Notes: a model not told the origin generated them from the letters alone. Counted from the stretch's first letter, positions 44,601-59,600 are shown. The stretch: DNA of 64,000 nt from Hydractinia symbiolongicarpus (GCF_029227915.1 NC_079875.1:32431501-32495500), one strand, 5' to 3'. Program-made: numbers and translations.

Positions 44601-47600
44601 TAAAAACAAGGACAAGTTATATACACAGATGACTTTTAATCCAGCATGTTTTGCAATACTCTGTTACTTTCTGAAAAGATTTTTATGTAACAAATCCATT
44701 GTTTCAACGAATTGTCACGATGCGATTGCTACCCAACATCAAACAAGATGCAGAAGCTGCATAAACTATCTCGCTATTAAAAAGGTGCAACCAAAATACA
44801 TTCCCAATAGTGACACACCCAATTCTGTTGTTTAATTTACATTTAAGAAAACCAAAGTGGTGTATGCTACTTAGCCTGTGACCACAAACTATGCTACTAG
44901 GTTTTGAAGCCTCTTAAATGACTCTGGTAAATTTAAAGCAGCTAAATGGGGCTACCAGAGATAATTTTTAAAAAAAATTTTTTCGAGGAAACAATTTCAA
45001 AAATGTGATGGTTCACTGTAAGAATAATATATACTATAAGAATATCAAAATTCAAACCAGGCCTGGTCATTATTTTTTTTTTCTGTTATTTTTCATTTAT
45101 ATTTTCTTTCTAAACAATAGGCCTATTTTTATCCTGAAATACCAGCAAACAATCCAGATTTTATAAAAGTGTGATGGTTATCTAGACAAGTGTTAAGGGT
45201 TGCTAAAAAAAGCAAAATGAGGAAAAGGGTTGATTTGCGCTAATCTGCCCTAATTGTTGTTTCGGTTGTCTGCTCAACAGAAGCCTCATTCCTTTTTTAA
45301 TGCACACAGCAACTTTATTGCAATTTAAAAATGATGAGATAGGCACCCTGACAGTAACTATTTTTTATGAAAAAAAAATTGCGGGGGTTTTGCTTTGCTT
45401 ATAAACGAAAGAGAACTCCCTGAGGATGGAAAGTCATAGTTTAAAAAAATGTTATGGAGATAAGATAGTACCTCTTAACATTGTTTACATTCTGAAGAGA
45501 AGCAGTCATTTGTGAGACAAGCTTATTGAATTCATCTTCTTTCTTCGCTGCAAGATTTTCAATATTCTGGATATCATCTGCCAAATTACTCATTGCTAAA
45601 AGATAACTGGAAAATAAAAAAAACATTATATTTTAACTAAAAAAAAATCAGAAGAGCAGCCCTGTGAATCTAGGTCGTCACTCAGCAATGCTGATCTGAA
45701 AACCGACCATCATTAAATTGAAGTCGGCTTGTACTAATCTATATTTTTTCCATGGTCGGCATTCCGAGAATATTAATTTATTACGTCGGCAAAACCAACC
45801 TTGTTTCACAAATAAGTATAAAAAATTGAGCGTCAACGAACTGTTACCGTTTCCATACTTCGCTCGGAACTTTACTTGCTATTAACAAGATTCTTTGAGA
45901 ACACTTAGTATAGCGTCCGTATTTTGTCAGTGTCAATCAAGTTTCCTGCATTTATCAGGCCTGGTCATAAACAGTGTACAATTGCATGCGCACGCCTCGT
46001 CACACGTCTAAAAGAAACTTGGGAGTGTATGTCTTGCACGCCTCAGAACCTGCGATGCACAAAATAGAAAATCAAAAGCTTAATTTTCGATGTTAATATG
46101 AAAATTAATTGCAGTTGATAAGAATTTAAATTTGTACCATTTTCAGGTTATGCATGTCACACGAACGAAGGAATGTTGGTTCATAGAAGTGAACTCCCCA
46201 TTTTGACATATAACTTCTTAACATTTGTTAATGAGCCTCCCTGACTGAAATCCCCCAGTTTTATCTGCAATTAAATCCATGATATGTCTGTTCTTCCCAT
46301 AAGTGCAGTTTTGCAGACTTGCTTCATCTGTGCTCTGTCGACATTCACCTCGGCATTATTTAAGAACCGCATGGCTCGATCTTTTGTGTTAGACCTGGTT
46401 TCCAACGATGAAGGGGCCAGGCAATAGAGATTTATGTCTACGTAGTTCTTTTAGCTAAGTCAGGAGTCGGTGAATTAGGTAGGATGGTCAGGTTGGCTCT
46501 GAATAGGCTTGCTTGTGCCAACCTTGCTGACCTCAGATAGGTTTGCCGACCTAATTTTTTTCTTTGAGTCGGCAACATTTCGCCAGCCTTTGGCTGGCTG
46601 GAATTTCAATCCTTCGGATTCACAGGGCTGGAAGAGGAAATGAAACAACCACTACCTTGATTTTTGAGTATCTTTTATGTCAAGCAGCATGGCAACGTCA
46701 GCTAACGATTTCACACTTGATTTGCCAGCATTGGATAAGGTGGGTATGGATAGCCCAAGAGCAGTCAGCATGTTTTTAATGCGTTCGCCTAAAGCATATA
46801 AATTTATATATATATATTGGTCTGTTTATTTTATTTTCATAACACTACATGGCACGAAGAGGAAACAAGAAGTATTGTGCACTGCAACAATCGCGCTGAA
46901 GAGATACTACAAAAACAAAATAAATATCTAAAGTAATAAAGTAGCCCAGAGTCGAATATGCTAAGAAAATTAAAAAGTTGTCCAATTTCTTTGTAAAAGG
47001 GCTTTGAAAGCTTTTAATAGCATTTTTTAAAAGTGCTGAGGGAGGGCATAGGACCGGATTTCAATTTTTTCAAGGTATCTGCGTTTGAGAGGAAGAGTCG
47101 TGCTTTTACAAAAGAGTGTTTGAAAAGAAACAGAATACAAAATGTGAAGTATGATATTCCTATAAACTTTTATGTCAAAATAAACTTTCCAATTATTAAA
47201 GCAATTTAAAATATTGATTTGGATATTTAGACACAGTGGCTACAAAAGAATTGTCAAGTTGGTATACATAATTCATCTATATTTGAATGGCTTGACAGGG
47301 AGATGCTCTTAATGTTTCTTAAAAAACAACAATTAGGATGTAGCTTGAACTGATTCAAATGGTACAAATTTTAAAATAATAATGATGCAAATGTAATTAA
47401 AACGATAAATTTTTAGTTTTATAAAAAATTAGTCTAAGTAAAACCGCACATGAGCTTACCAAGTGTTGCAAAGATGATAAATCGAATGGGACTTAAACCC
47501 ATAACCTTTCGCTTGTCGCGTTGTTGCTCTACTTATTGCCCTATCTATGCGATGTTTTCCCTAGTACATCTGGACGAGGTCAGGATAATACTTACTTGCA

Positions 47601-50600
47601 GACGAGGCATATGTCCTACTTGCGACATACCTTTTTACTAACATGTACCAACAAGAGCATAGCTGTACTAAAAAGCATAAAGTGTATAACCACTAAAACT
47701 TAAAGTGAATAAACATTTACATTGAGCTTCAACTAAATCATTCATTTGTGGGTAAATTAAATTGTTAAAAACACTACAGATCTGTCACAGTATCATGTTA
47801 TTTTATTTTCTTGATATTTTTTTTCTACATATTCAACATAATTTCTAGTCTGTTTCTTAGCTCTTAGTTCAACTTGTTTTTAATGCTTGTGTCCTCAAAA
47901 TGTTAGTGCCCATGGTTCAAGAAAATGCTTTTCATGTCTGCCATTTTGACAACTGTTTGTGATCCTATTAAATATAGTCACTTTAAAAATTCTATGGCAT
48001 TGTTCGCAGTACTTTAGCTATTAAAAATATATACATTGTCAACAAATGTATGTTAATTTATTTTTCTAAACAATAGGCCTATTTTTTAAACTGAAATAAG
48101 AGCAAACAAACCAGATTCTTATAAACGTGTGATGCATTACATTAAAGCAGCCAAATAGGGTGACCAGCAAATTTTTTTAAAAAAATAATTTTTTGAGGAA
48201 ACAATTTAAAAATGAGCAAATATGTAAATATATGGGTAGTGTACAACTAGCATAAAACTAACTACAAAGCTAGCATAAAATTACCTACTTAATTTTGCTA
48301 GCATTAAAAGTATATAGCTACTTTAGCTAGCTAGTATAAAATCAGCTACACATTATATTATAGAAAAATTCTGTTAGATTGGACAAATTTTCTAGCTAAC
48401 TAGCTACATATACTACACATTAAGTGAGATAATTTTACTCTGACTAAAAATCTCCTATCACATTTTTCCAGCTACAATCGTCCACAAAATTTGTTGTCTC
48501 TGGCAATTTTATACCAAAAACTAAAAACCAAAAAGTTTAGCAAAGTCAGCAAAAGAACAAAGCTAGATACATATTTTGCAGATAATACGTTCCGTCCCCA
48601 CTCATGATCAATGTTTACATAAAGGTTGATGTGGTCATGTGTAATTGTTACACTGATCAGCCACAAAGACCACTTTTAACATTGAGGAGGATTGCAGAGC
48701 TATATTTATGTGGACGCTTGTAGCTATATTTTAGGAATGTCACGAAATTAACATTTTTTCCAATAGAAATAAACAAAGTTTTAACGTACTGTTTCAAGCT
48801 GGAATCAGGGATTCATACATTAAAGAGCACAATCCATTTTATCAAGACAAAACTATTGACTTAAACAATATTCAACCTACTCTCTTATCTTTACAAGATG
48901 AAGAATCAAAAAACGATGACAAAAGAGGATAAAGATAACCCACTGAATAAACACAGAATGCAGACCACAGAAACAGCGTTATTGAGCACCATTTTATACG
49001 AGGTGAACGAGGAAAATTTGACAATTGCTCCTGGGGAAGAAAAAATGCTATTGTGTTTACTATGTGATGATCATTGTGAAGAGCTTGCCCATACATGTCT
49101 TCTTCCAACTGGTAAATTTAGTTACAAGGCTCATAGAGATAGTTGGTAGAGCAGTTTTTTAAGATGTTAAAAAATAAGAACGACAAAATCTACGACATAT
49201 CCAAATATATCTTTCAGCAAGCTTTCGCCAACGCCCAGGTTGGCATGTTCACACTGTTTCTAAATTTTATTTTACAAGTTAGAGATAAAATACTAAACAA
49301 GATATAATAGGAAGAAAATAGAGCTATTATAGTAATTCTAAAGGCATAGATTTTACCGTGTTATTTAAAATGGGACGGTCGCGCTCAATTAGTAAGCTCT
49401 CCATCAGAGTAAGTTTAAAATCTTTAGACTCTTCCGCAAGTACTGAGAAGTTGTGAAACGATGCTTGAGAGTAATTACAAAACATTAAATGTTCAAGAAC
49501 GGCACTGGCCTGGGGACTCATAGAGATATTCATCTTTGCCTTTTAAAGTATTTTAGCGGTTGCTAAATTACAAGCAAATGTTTGCTTTTGATCCAGTCTA
49601 AATATTCTACGCTCATTCAGTCTTACAACAGCTACGCATGAATATTGCCATAAAGAAGGTAGGATGGAATCATTTAACAGAAGGTATGCTGAGTTAACAT
49701 TTTAAAGAAAAGGTAAAACAACTGTTATTAACTCCAGCAAGAAGTAATGGCTACAGTCAAACAATTAAGACTTTCAACTATCTTCTAAACTCTCTCTTGT
49801 ACAAATCTAAGATGAAATGACTTAGTTTCAATAACTAAATGTTTTGATGGGCATCCAGTGACAAACAAAGAGATAAACGAACTTTCTTAACAGTAACCCA
49901 GTTCTTTCGGCTCAACATTTTCAAGATCGTGTTAAATTATTTTTCAAAGACATTGTTGTTAATGGGACCCCTTGGAAAAGTCATTAGTGGCTGAATCTCT
50001 TCTAAAAGAAATGCCAGAAATTCTTTTTTTGGCAAAACATAATTTTTTGTACCCAACAAAGGAAATTTATGTTCCTATTATAAATAATTACTTTTCAGTG
50101 TGGCATGCTAACTTATACATCAAGCCTGTGATAAATCAATACAAAGCTGTTAGTTACATGTGTGCATATTTCCCAAAATCAGAAGATGAGACTTCGCAAG
50201 CCATAAAACAAGCAACTATTATTGAATATTTTAACAATAATTTAAACAAGTATAATCGAATAAAAGCTATAGCTCGAGCATATGCAACTAAAAGAGAATG
50301 GTCAGTTCAAGAGGCTGTGTATCACATTATGTTGTTTTTGCGTAAAACATTTACCAGAACAGAGATATAGGATTTGCAAAAGTGAAGAAAAAATTATTGA
50401 GCTACCCGAAAACAGTATCAATATTTATAAAATAAAAAGATGTCTAGAGGCCAGACTGTCATTTTAAAAAGGAAAAGTATAGAATAGCAGATCAACTGAG
50501 TTACGCAAAATTTCCATCCCACTATTATTTGGCATGTAAATCAAGTGATGAAACTGGAAAATTGTCAATCAGAAGTTCTTACTTGTGAAATATGGGAAAG

Positions 50601-53600
50601 TAATCAAGGTGAACATGATTATCCCAAAAAGATGCCTCTGATGTCTATCAGGAGGTATTAATGCGTAAAAAAGTGAAGTCTACCTTGAGATATCACACTC
50701 TCAATCAATACAAGCACCCAGAAAAATATGCAAACCATTTATTATTCATGTTTTACCCTTTTTGAAATGAAAATGATATTATATAATGAAACAAAACTAC
50801 AAGCTAATGGAAATCAGTTATATATAGCCATTGACGAATTTTCCAAAAAAAAAATTGCACCAAGTGTTATGTTGACTTATTGATGGGTGACTGCAGGATT
50901 TAACATTGCGAATGGGCAAGTAAGTCAAATCAACGCAAAATATGAGGAAACTTGAGCTGGCACAAAACTATAAAACACTGATTATAATACAATACATACC
51001 AACAGTGTACCCATAGAAAAGTTGAAGATTACAATACCTCATAGTCGGAAGAACGCAATTTCCTTACTTTAGCTTGGGCTTGTACTGTACACAAAGTTCA
51101 AAGCCATTCAATATAAAAAGCAGTAATAAGTTTTATTTTCCGACAAGTATATGTTGCTCTCAGCAGAGTAATTTCACCAAATGGATTGTATTCGACAGGT
51201 AAGTTAAAAAAAGGAATAGACATAGCTTTAAGTCAAAGTCTACTTCCAAGTGATTTACTGAGACACGAATAAGTTTAAATAATCACTTACTGGAGAAAAA
51301 CTTCAAAAAATTTTTCAAACAATAAGGAAGGTAGATTGTGAATTTAGCTTTTCTTCATTGTGATTCGTTGGAGTTAACAGACATATTTTGCATACCATCT
51401 TTTAAACAAAAAAAAGTTAAGAATCTTAATGCTATATTGAAAAAATCTTTTTATCGAAAAAAAATCATGGGAAGCTAGATCATTTCTAGAAACGATCGAT
51501 AATTTATTAAGAAGCTAGAGTGCTGGTACTGTCATGGGAGATTTTAATACCAATGCATTCAACAAGAATGAAGATCTAAACCTCATGTTAAAAAACTATT
51601 CCTTACTTGTAAACAAACCAACACATAGTTCCGTGCTTAGCTCTCGTTGAGGTCGGACGTATCTAAAACGCTCCGGTCTTGGCGCGCTAAGTCGAAGAAA
51701 GAAAAAAGAAGACTAAAGCTTGAAGAGCTCCTGCTTTGACAGCTAAGTCCTTTTTGATTTATTATATATTGTACTGCCTTTTTTACTTCATTTATATCTT
51801 TTCATTTCTTTAATTTGTTGTTTTGTAAGTTTTTAAATTATTGTTTTTGTTAATAAATTGTTTTTATCCCAGTCAGTTTTTTATCCATCTATCATCTAAT
51901 ATGGTAGCTTTGCTGTGTTGTGGGTTCCTGCTGCTCCTTCTGTGTAACGTCGTAAGGAAATGGGCTTGCCTTAGATCCTTCAAACATAGTTTTGGAAGAG
52001 CACATAACCGTAGAATGATCTCTCTACGACTTAAAAATAACTTTACTCAGGTAGGAAACCCCACATTTACGCTAAAACTGATTTTTGTGTTCGTTGTATT
52101 TTTGAGCAATACAAAACCTTCGTTCAAAAGTAGCTCACCCAACAACAACGAAATGAGTCGACTAGATAGGAGTTTCTTTTCTATCTCTTCACTTGATGCC
52201 TGCAATAGAGTTTCTGAAAGCCAGCTCACTCTCCATTTAAAATTAATGGCTTTATCAAAACTTAAGCCAAGCAGGCACAAGTATTTATATTTTTTAATCC
52301 TCTTGTCAGGGGACATCTGCCTCAACCCAGGTCCTGTTAAGTATCCCTGTTCTTCATGCTTAAAACCTGTGGCAAAAACACACAAAGCACTTTCTTGTGA
52401 CAAGTGTGGATTATGGGCTCATAAAAAATGTGAGCGTATTTCTGATAAAAAATATCAACAATTTATGAAGACTCCTGAAGATAAACTGTTTTTCGTTTGC
52501 AGTCCCTGTCTTTCTCTTAATTTGCCCTTTGCTAATGAGGAGTCATTTGGTGACGAAATTCCGGACAACATCAATATTACTATTGATGAAAACTTTGATT
52601 TTGAGGCAATCAGAAATGGGAAGGGCTTAAAAATGGCCCATCTCAACATTAATGGTCTGTCATCCAAACTAGACTATGTTAAACTTCTGCTACATCAAAC
52701 AAAACTTGATGTATTCTCCATCTGTGAAACCAAAATTGATGACACCATCACTGACAATGACGTTAAAATTGATGGCTATGTTTGTTATAGGAATGATCGG
52801 AATAGACGAGGTGGGGGTGTTCTAATTTTTGTTAATGAAAACTTGGATAGCCACCTTTTGAAACACCTTTACTTCGAAAATGTTGAATCACTATGGGTGA
52901 AAGTGTGTCTGAAAAAAACTAAACCTATTTACGTGTGTGGGGTTTACAGGCCACCTGGAGGTAGTGATTTGCAAAGTACCGAAAACCTGTGTACTCATTT
53001 TAAACAGTGTTTTAACAAGCTCCCAAAAGAAAAAGAAGTTTTTATCTTGGGAGATTTTAACTGTAACATGCTTTCAAAATATGCTCTTTCCTCCAAAATA
53101 AAGGAATTATGCTCCACTCTTTTCCTAAAACAACATATTACGGAGCCAACTCGTGTTACTGAAAATAGTAGCACTCTTATAGACTTGATACTTTCTAACA
53201 GTTCTTGTATTTCTAAAACTGGTGTCATGGATTTAGGCATCAGTGATCACAATTTAGTTTATGTGATCAGAAAATTCAAAAGGCCAAAATTTGAACCTGC
53301 AAGGTTCGTAGCTACAAGAACTTCAGTAAAGAGGCTTTTCTGAAGGACCTCAGGAATTTAGACTGGTCATATTTTAATAATTATGATGACCTTGATGAAG
53401 CATGTGAGAAACTGAATAAAAATGTTAAAACAGTGGCTGACAAACATGCCCCTTTCAAAACACATAGATTTTCTGGCCGTGTTAAGGCATGGGTCACTGA
53501 TGAATTAATAATAGCCATCAAAGAAAGAGACTTCTTGAAACGGAAAGCATCAAAAACAAAATCCATCATAGACTGGGAAGCTTTCAAACAAAAAAGGAAC

Positions 53601-56600
53601 CAGGTAATAGGTCTCAAAAATCGACTCAAAAACGAGTACTATAATGACGTTTTGCAGGACTTTCAAAAACGGCCAAAACAACTTTGGAAAACCCTAAAAA
53701 AACTGGTTCCTGATAAGTCAGGCAATACTACCTCGATAAAACGAGTAGTCCAAAACGATGGTACAGAAACTTCTCACCCAAAAGAAATTTCCAACACATT
53801 CAATTCATTTTTTGTCAGTGTTGGTGCCAAACTACCCTCTAAATTTTCTTCTGACACTACTAATGTTAATCCACCTGTTAGCGGACACGATTTTCGGTGG
53901 GCTTGATTGAGACCAAAAGTGTCGAAAAAATAATTAGTTCACTAAAACTTAATAAAGCTACAGGCTTGGACGGAATTGGTTCACGACTGCTAAAAGCAGG
54001 TTCGTCAGTTTTAAGTATTTATTTATCAAGTCTTTTCAACAAATCTTTATTTACTGGTTATGTACCTAAATGTTGGAAGACTAAAAGGGTCTCGCCTATT
54101 TTTAAAAGTGGCAATAAAACAGATCCTACTAATTATCGGCCTATCTCCATTTTGCCAATTCCTATGAAAATTTTTGAAAAGTTAGTGCATGAGCAAATGT
54201 CTCATTTTATTTCTGAGCACAACTTCCTGAATGACAGACAGTCCGGATTTCGAAAACTCTTTTCCACAGAAACTGCAGTAGTCGATGTCTCTGGTTTTAT
54301 TCTTACTGAGCTCGACCAACATAACTTTGTTTGTGCTGTGCTCATTGACCTTAAAAAAGCTTTTGACACTGTTGATCATAAAATTTTGTGTTTTGTTTTG
54401 TGTTTTGGCATCAGAGATGCTGCCTTTGACCTACTTAACGGGCCGAATGCAGCTGACTCTTGTAAACGACACAGGATCAGATCTGCTTCATGAAGACGCT
54501 TTTGGGGTGCCGCAGGGATCTGTGTTGGGGCCCCTGCTCTTTCTTTTGTATATCGATGACTTAAAATCTGTCATCAATTCAAACTACCACCATCTATATG
54601 CAGATGATACAATAATTATTTCGTCTCATAAAAACTTGGATACCCTTGTCTCCCAGGTCGAGTTAGAACTTTCGCAAGTCGACCTCTGGCTGAATAATAA
54701 CAAAATGACTATTAATACGGACAAAACTGAAACAATCTTTTTCGGCAACCACAGCCAGTTAAAAAAAGTTGAGAACAAAACTATCAACTATATGGGTATT
54801 CCTTTGAAGAGGAGCGAAAAAGTTAAATATCTTGGGGTAACATTTGATCAAAAAATGCAATGGGAAAAGCACATTAATGACATAAATAGAAAAATACTAA
54901 TTAAATATTCTAAAATTAGAACCATTGCATCCTGTTTAACACCTCACACAAAAAACCTTTTAATTAATGCACTTGTCATGCCATATTTCCACTACTGCTC
55001 CTCGGCATGGGCTTGTGCCACCCAAGGTAGATTGGGAAAACTAGAAAAACGATTAAAATGTGTCCGTACCTTTCTTGGGAAAGAGAGGGAATATTCAATG
55101 AATAATTTACTCATCAAAAACGATGCCATATTAGTTTTCAAAGCCATGAATCACATTGCTCCTGATTACATGCGCTCAAAATTCCTTTTGACAAAAAACT
55201 GTCATAATCATCAAACAAGAGGAGCTTCAAAAAACAGGTTCACACTTCCCTTGGTCAACACGGAATTTGGCAAAAAAGCCTTCCCATTTAGAGCTGCAAA
55301 AGTGTGGAATAATCTTCCAGACCAAGTGACCTGTGATGGAAGTCTGCTTTCGTTTAAGACTTCCATCTCGAATGTATTTGGCAAATTCTAATGGAGATCA
55401 CTTTTTAACTTTTTAATTTTTGTTTTTTATTCTTTTTCTTTTCAATTTTTACAGATTATAAATGTTACTATGTTTGATTGAGCTGAGGCAGTCTAAGGTT
55501 TATCATTTTTTGTTTCTTTTTTGTTCTAGTGGCCCCCAGTGGAAACAATCCACTAACTATAGGTTTTTGTGATTTTCTGGGCTAGCCACTTTAAATATTT
55601 ATTATTATTATTATTATTATTATTACATATCACCGGCTCGCTTTTTGATCACAGTTACATAAAAGAGTGTTGGTTGATCTTTTTACATTCGCCTGCCAAA
55701 TTAAAAAAAATTTTTTTTTCTGATCATGATGCCTGTAGATTAGTTCTCTCTAAACACCCAATCCCATGATTTAATAATTTTACTACCTATTCGTTTTTAG
55801 AGTGCCCAAAACAAAAACAATAAATAACCATTTTCTTTCTCATACATGTGACTAATTGACAAACTGACATTCTTCATCCAATTATTTATAAAAACCAAGG
55901 GGCTATATAAGATTACAATTGTTTTCAACTACTAATTTGCGAGAAAGTGATAAAATTAAGGAAAGTAAAAAATTAACGAAGCTACTGCTAAAAATCTCTT
56001 TTTAAGTTACTAAACATCCAGACTGAACCCAAGAAGTATGTTTCTTCTAAAAGAAATGTGTACATGTTGTGCAAAAAGTTGATAGAATATTCTTTAATCA
56101 ATAAACTCTGCTATATCATGTTTCTCTTTTTATAATACACCCACAACCTAACTTAAGTTTATGAAAAATTTTTAAAATCATTAACTGATAGAAAACAATA
56201 AATACTGGGTTTGTGGTTGTCTTTTTTGTTATCCTCGAAAATATAAAAATAGAAAAGTAACTGGTAAAGAGTTAATCAACGAATATGATACAAGTCGGAA
56301 GACCCTTTTAAGTATTGCAAGAGAAAAAATAATAGAGATCTGGTCCGAACATGTTTACTGCAACTAGAAAAGAAATTTGCGCCAAGGGTGTTTTCTTACA
56401 GCTGCCTAAGATTAAGCTACTTCATCCTTCTGTTGCTTTTAAAGGTGAAGTATTGTGTGTAATCCTTGATACTTTTTTTAATGTGTCTAGTGTTTAGCAT
56501 TCAAACAAAATTGAGCTCTGCTAAAAAAACTAGTAGCTAAAAAAACTAGTATCCAATTTCTAGGGTACGAGGCCACCTGTTGTTGTTATATAGTGGAATC

Positions 56601-59600
56601 AAGCCCACTTTTCACACTCCATCATCTGTACTTACACAGTGAAAAGTTGTTTTCTGTGGTAAGTTTTATAAATGTTTTAAATTAATTTATAACTGAATCT
56701 TTTGATCCTTGAACTTCTATTCTTCTATAAATCGAAATGAAGCAACAGGTATACGCATAAAACATATTTACGCCAAATGTTTTTTTTTCATAACTGGGAT
56801 ACCTTTTTTAATTTTTTATTCATGCTTTGTTTTTCGTTTTATCTAGGGGTGCTTGGCTTTATCACAGCTGTATCGCCAACTAAAACCTTGACAAAAAAAA
56901 TCAATATTTCGACGTGGATATTAAAACAGGTCCTTTCACAATAAACAAAATTTGTGTGATGAACAATTGTTAAGTTTTCCCATTACACAAAGTTTTTGTC
57001 ATCCCGCAAAAACTTAACATTCAAACAACTATTCTTCACAGGGCTTGAAAGGATTGAACATAGTTCAGTTATTTAATCTTCTTCAAACTTCTTTACTAGA
57101 CGTAAATTATTTGAATTTAATAAAAAAAATTTATAACTTTATGTTTGAATTTTAATGTTAAACTTGCTTCTTTGATTTTTAAGCAGGAATGAATAACAAA
57201 TATGAAAAAACTACATATATAAATTCTATCAATCAAAATAGCACACTTGAAACACGAATATAAGACTTTGTTTCCATTAGACGATTTAAAACAGTTTCTA
57301 TTAATTCGTTTTTTGAGGCACTATGACTTTCGTTAATGTTCTCCACCATGAATACTATTGTCAAAAAATACGTGTTTAAGTACCAGATAAAAATTAAATC
57401 AGTGGGAGAGTCCCAATGATTTGAAGATTTTTCTGTTTGATATCTTTTTGTGAAGCAGATATTACTTCCACCAGGTGCTGCCCAGTATCTTGGCAGATTT
57501 CGTTCTTTTTTCTTCTTGTTTCTCCTTTTATTTACATCAGCAACCAACATCTTCAAAATAATTTCTCTTTTGCGTTTGTGTCTTTCATATTACATGTTTC
57601 ATATCTTTCATATTACATGTTGAAATCCAAACATTTTGAAGTATAACAATTTGTTTACTCAAATCAACTTTACTCGTCGCCACTTTAAGCAAAAAAACAA
57701 AAAAAAACACAGAAAACAGCCCATTGTTACTCTGTCTAGCTAAAAAAAAAATGGAAAAATTTTCATTACTTTCATTATGTTCAAGAATGCCAAAACATTT
57801 ATTCTAATGGTAAAGATAAAATTTATTGAAGATGAAAGTTAAGTACACTTTTTATTAAGCTCACTCTTTTTATTAAACTGTTTCTGTAAAATTTTGTGCC
57901 TAGAAAGGAATTAATTTCTTTAAAATTTAGTCTACAAAATACTTGTCATGTCTGTCTGTCTCTGCACGGACCCCCCACTGAGTTAGAAAATGATGTTACA
58001 GAAACACATTTTCAAATGCCATATATTTTTATCCACTTTGTTGCGACTGGTAAATATAAAAGACAAGCGACCCCGTGGATTCTTCTACTGGCTAACGACT
58101 AGTGGTTTTATATTTGTACAAACCGACACTATTGAAGAATTAAATTTCAACATTTACATTGTTTCCTCATAAAATTATTTTTTAATTTCGCTGTTTTCTT
58201 GAGAAATTTTTTTGCATTGTTTCCTCAGATAATTATCTATATTATCCGTATACGCTGGTCCATCTGTATGTAATGCAAAATGGGGGCTTAGCTGTGCATC
58301 GCTGCTTCCTCCACGCCTCAACAATAGTGAAACAACCAAAGTTTTTGTTTTTTCGTAACCTCTTCATCGTCATACCAACCTTTTTATGCATCTTTTTAAA
58401 GTCACGTCCCTCTTTACCACCATCTTCCCCACTGCAAAAAATACACATTTTCGACCTAGCCACCCCGACCATTAATCAGGACCATTAATCTGGAATATTA
58501 ATCCGGAGTATTAAGCCTAGACTTTAACTTCATTAACCAATCAGAAACCTTATTCGTTTCACACGTTTGCGCAGCCTGGCGTTTAATTTTGGGCCAGGGC
58601 TTTCACAAGTTCATCAGAATATCGCAACCACGAGGCCATGAGGACGGATTGGTTTTACACACTTTACCTTTCCCAATTCTTTCCCATTTTCTTTGATGTT
58701 TCATCCCTTTATAATTCTCACGTTCTTTAGCTATGCATAAATCTTAAACAAACCAATTTTAAGATCTTAGCTAGGAACGTAGATTTCGAGGGATAGCATT
58801 CCGCTGAAGTTAGCTAGTTAGCTATACCTAGCTGTATTTATTCCCATTCTTTAAAAGTTTTTATTCAGTTTGGAATATCAATATTGATTTTTTTGTTGGG
58901 GTTGTGGCTATTAGCTAGCTCTTGACCTACCTCTGGCTTAATAGCCAAATGCAGTTTCAAGTTAGCTACAACAAATTTCTTATTCAATAATTTTTATGAT
59001 GCTAAATATAGTTAGGTAACTACACATTTTATTACTGTCATGAAAACTTAATCCGCAAAGTAAATTTTTTTAGCTAGACAGAGTAATGATGGGCGGTTTT
59101 CTGTGTTTTTTTTTGGAAAATGCTATTACGCCTAGCTATAACCTATGTGTGACACAGTTTACCTGTAATAAATGTTTAATCCAGTGTTAACAACAGGCTG
59201 TTTTGTGTATTTTTATTTAAATTGAAGTTGTGATAAGTTATTTTGGGAAAAAGATATTGCGCCTATAGACATGTGTGACTAAAGGCTCATTCCATTGTCA
59301 TGATTAATATGTAACGTTTACTGAAACTAATTTTTTTGCTATGACGGAGTTAACACCATGAATAAACTGTGCTAAAAGGGTATTAAGTATAAACGCATGT
59401 GCAACATGGTTTACCTGTGCTAAGCCCGGGCTGTTTCCTGTGTTTCTGCTTAACTGAAGTTGCGATAAAGTTTTTTGATAAAACGATATTGTACCTACGT
59501 GAATGTGCAACATTGTTTAACTGAACTAAGCGCACAACCCAGAGTAACATTCAATTTTAAACTTCCACCGCAAACATTTTCTAAACAATAACAAAGTTTG

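Noticed and set aside
46677-46743. Plus-strand MSSSMATSANDFTLDLPALDK followed by a donor-like GTGGGT, first read as a gene start
   Set aside because: It is antisense to a HAUS1 exon whose minus-strand translation matches the family and whose phases fit both neighbours.
48872-49108. 78-codon minus-strand open frame
   Set aside because: Antisense to the Helitron replicase fragment, which has recognisable motifs on the plus strand.
49333-49533. Candidate N-terminal exon of HAUS1
   Set aside because: The residues fit a retroelement endonuclease tail better, and the real HAUS1 N-terminal exon was found at 60863-60695 with a matching split codon.
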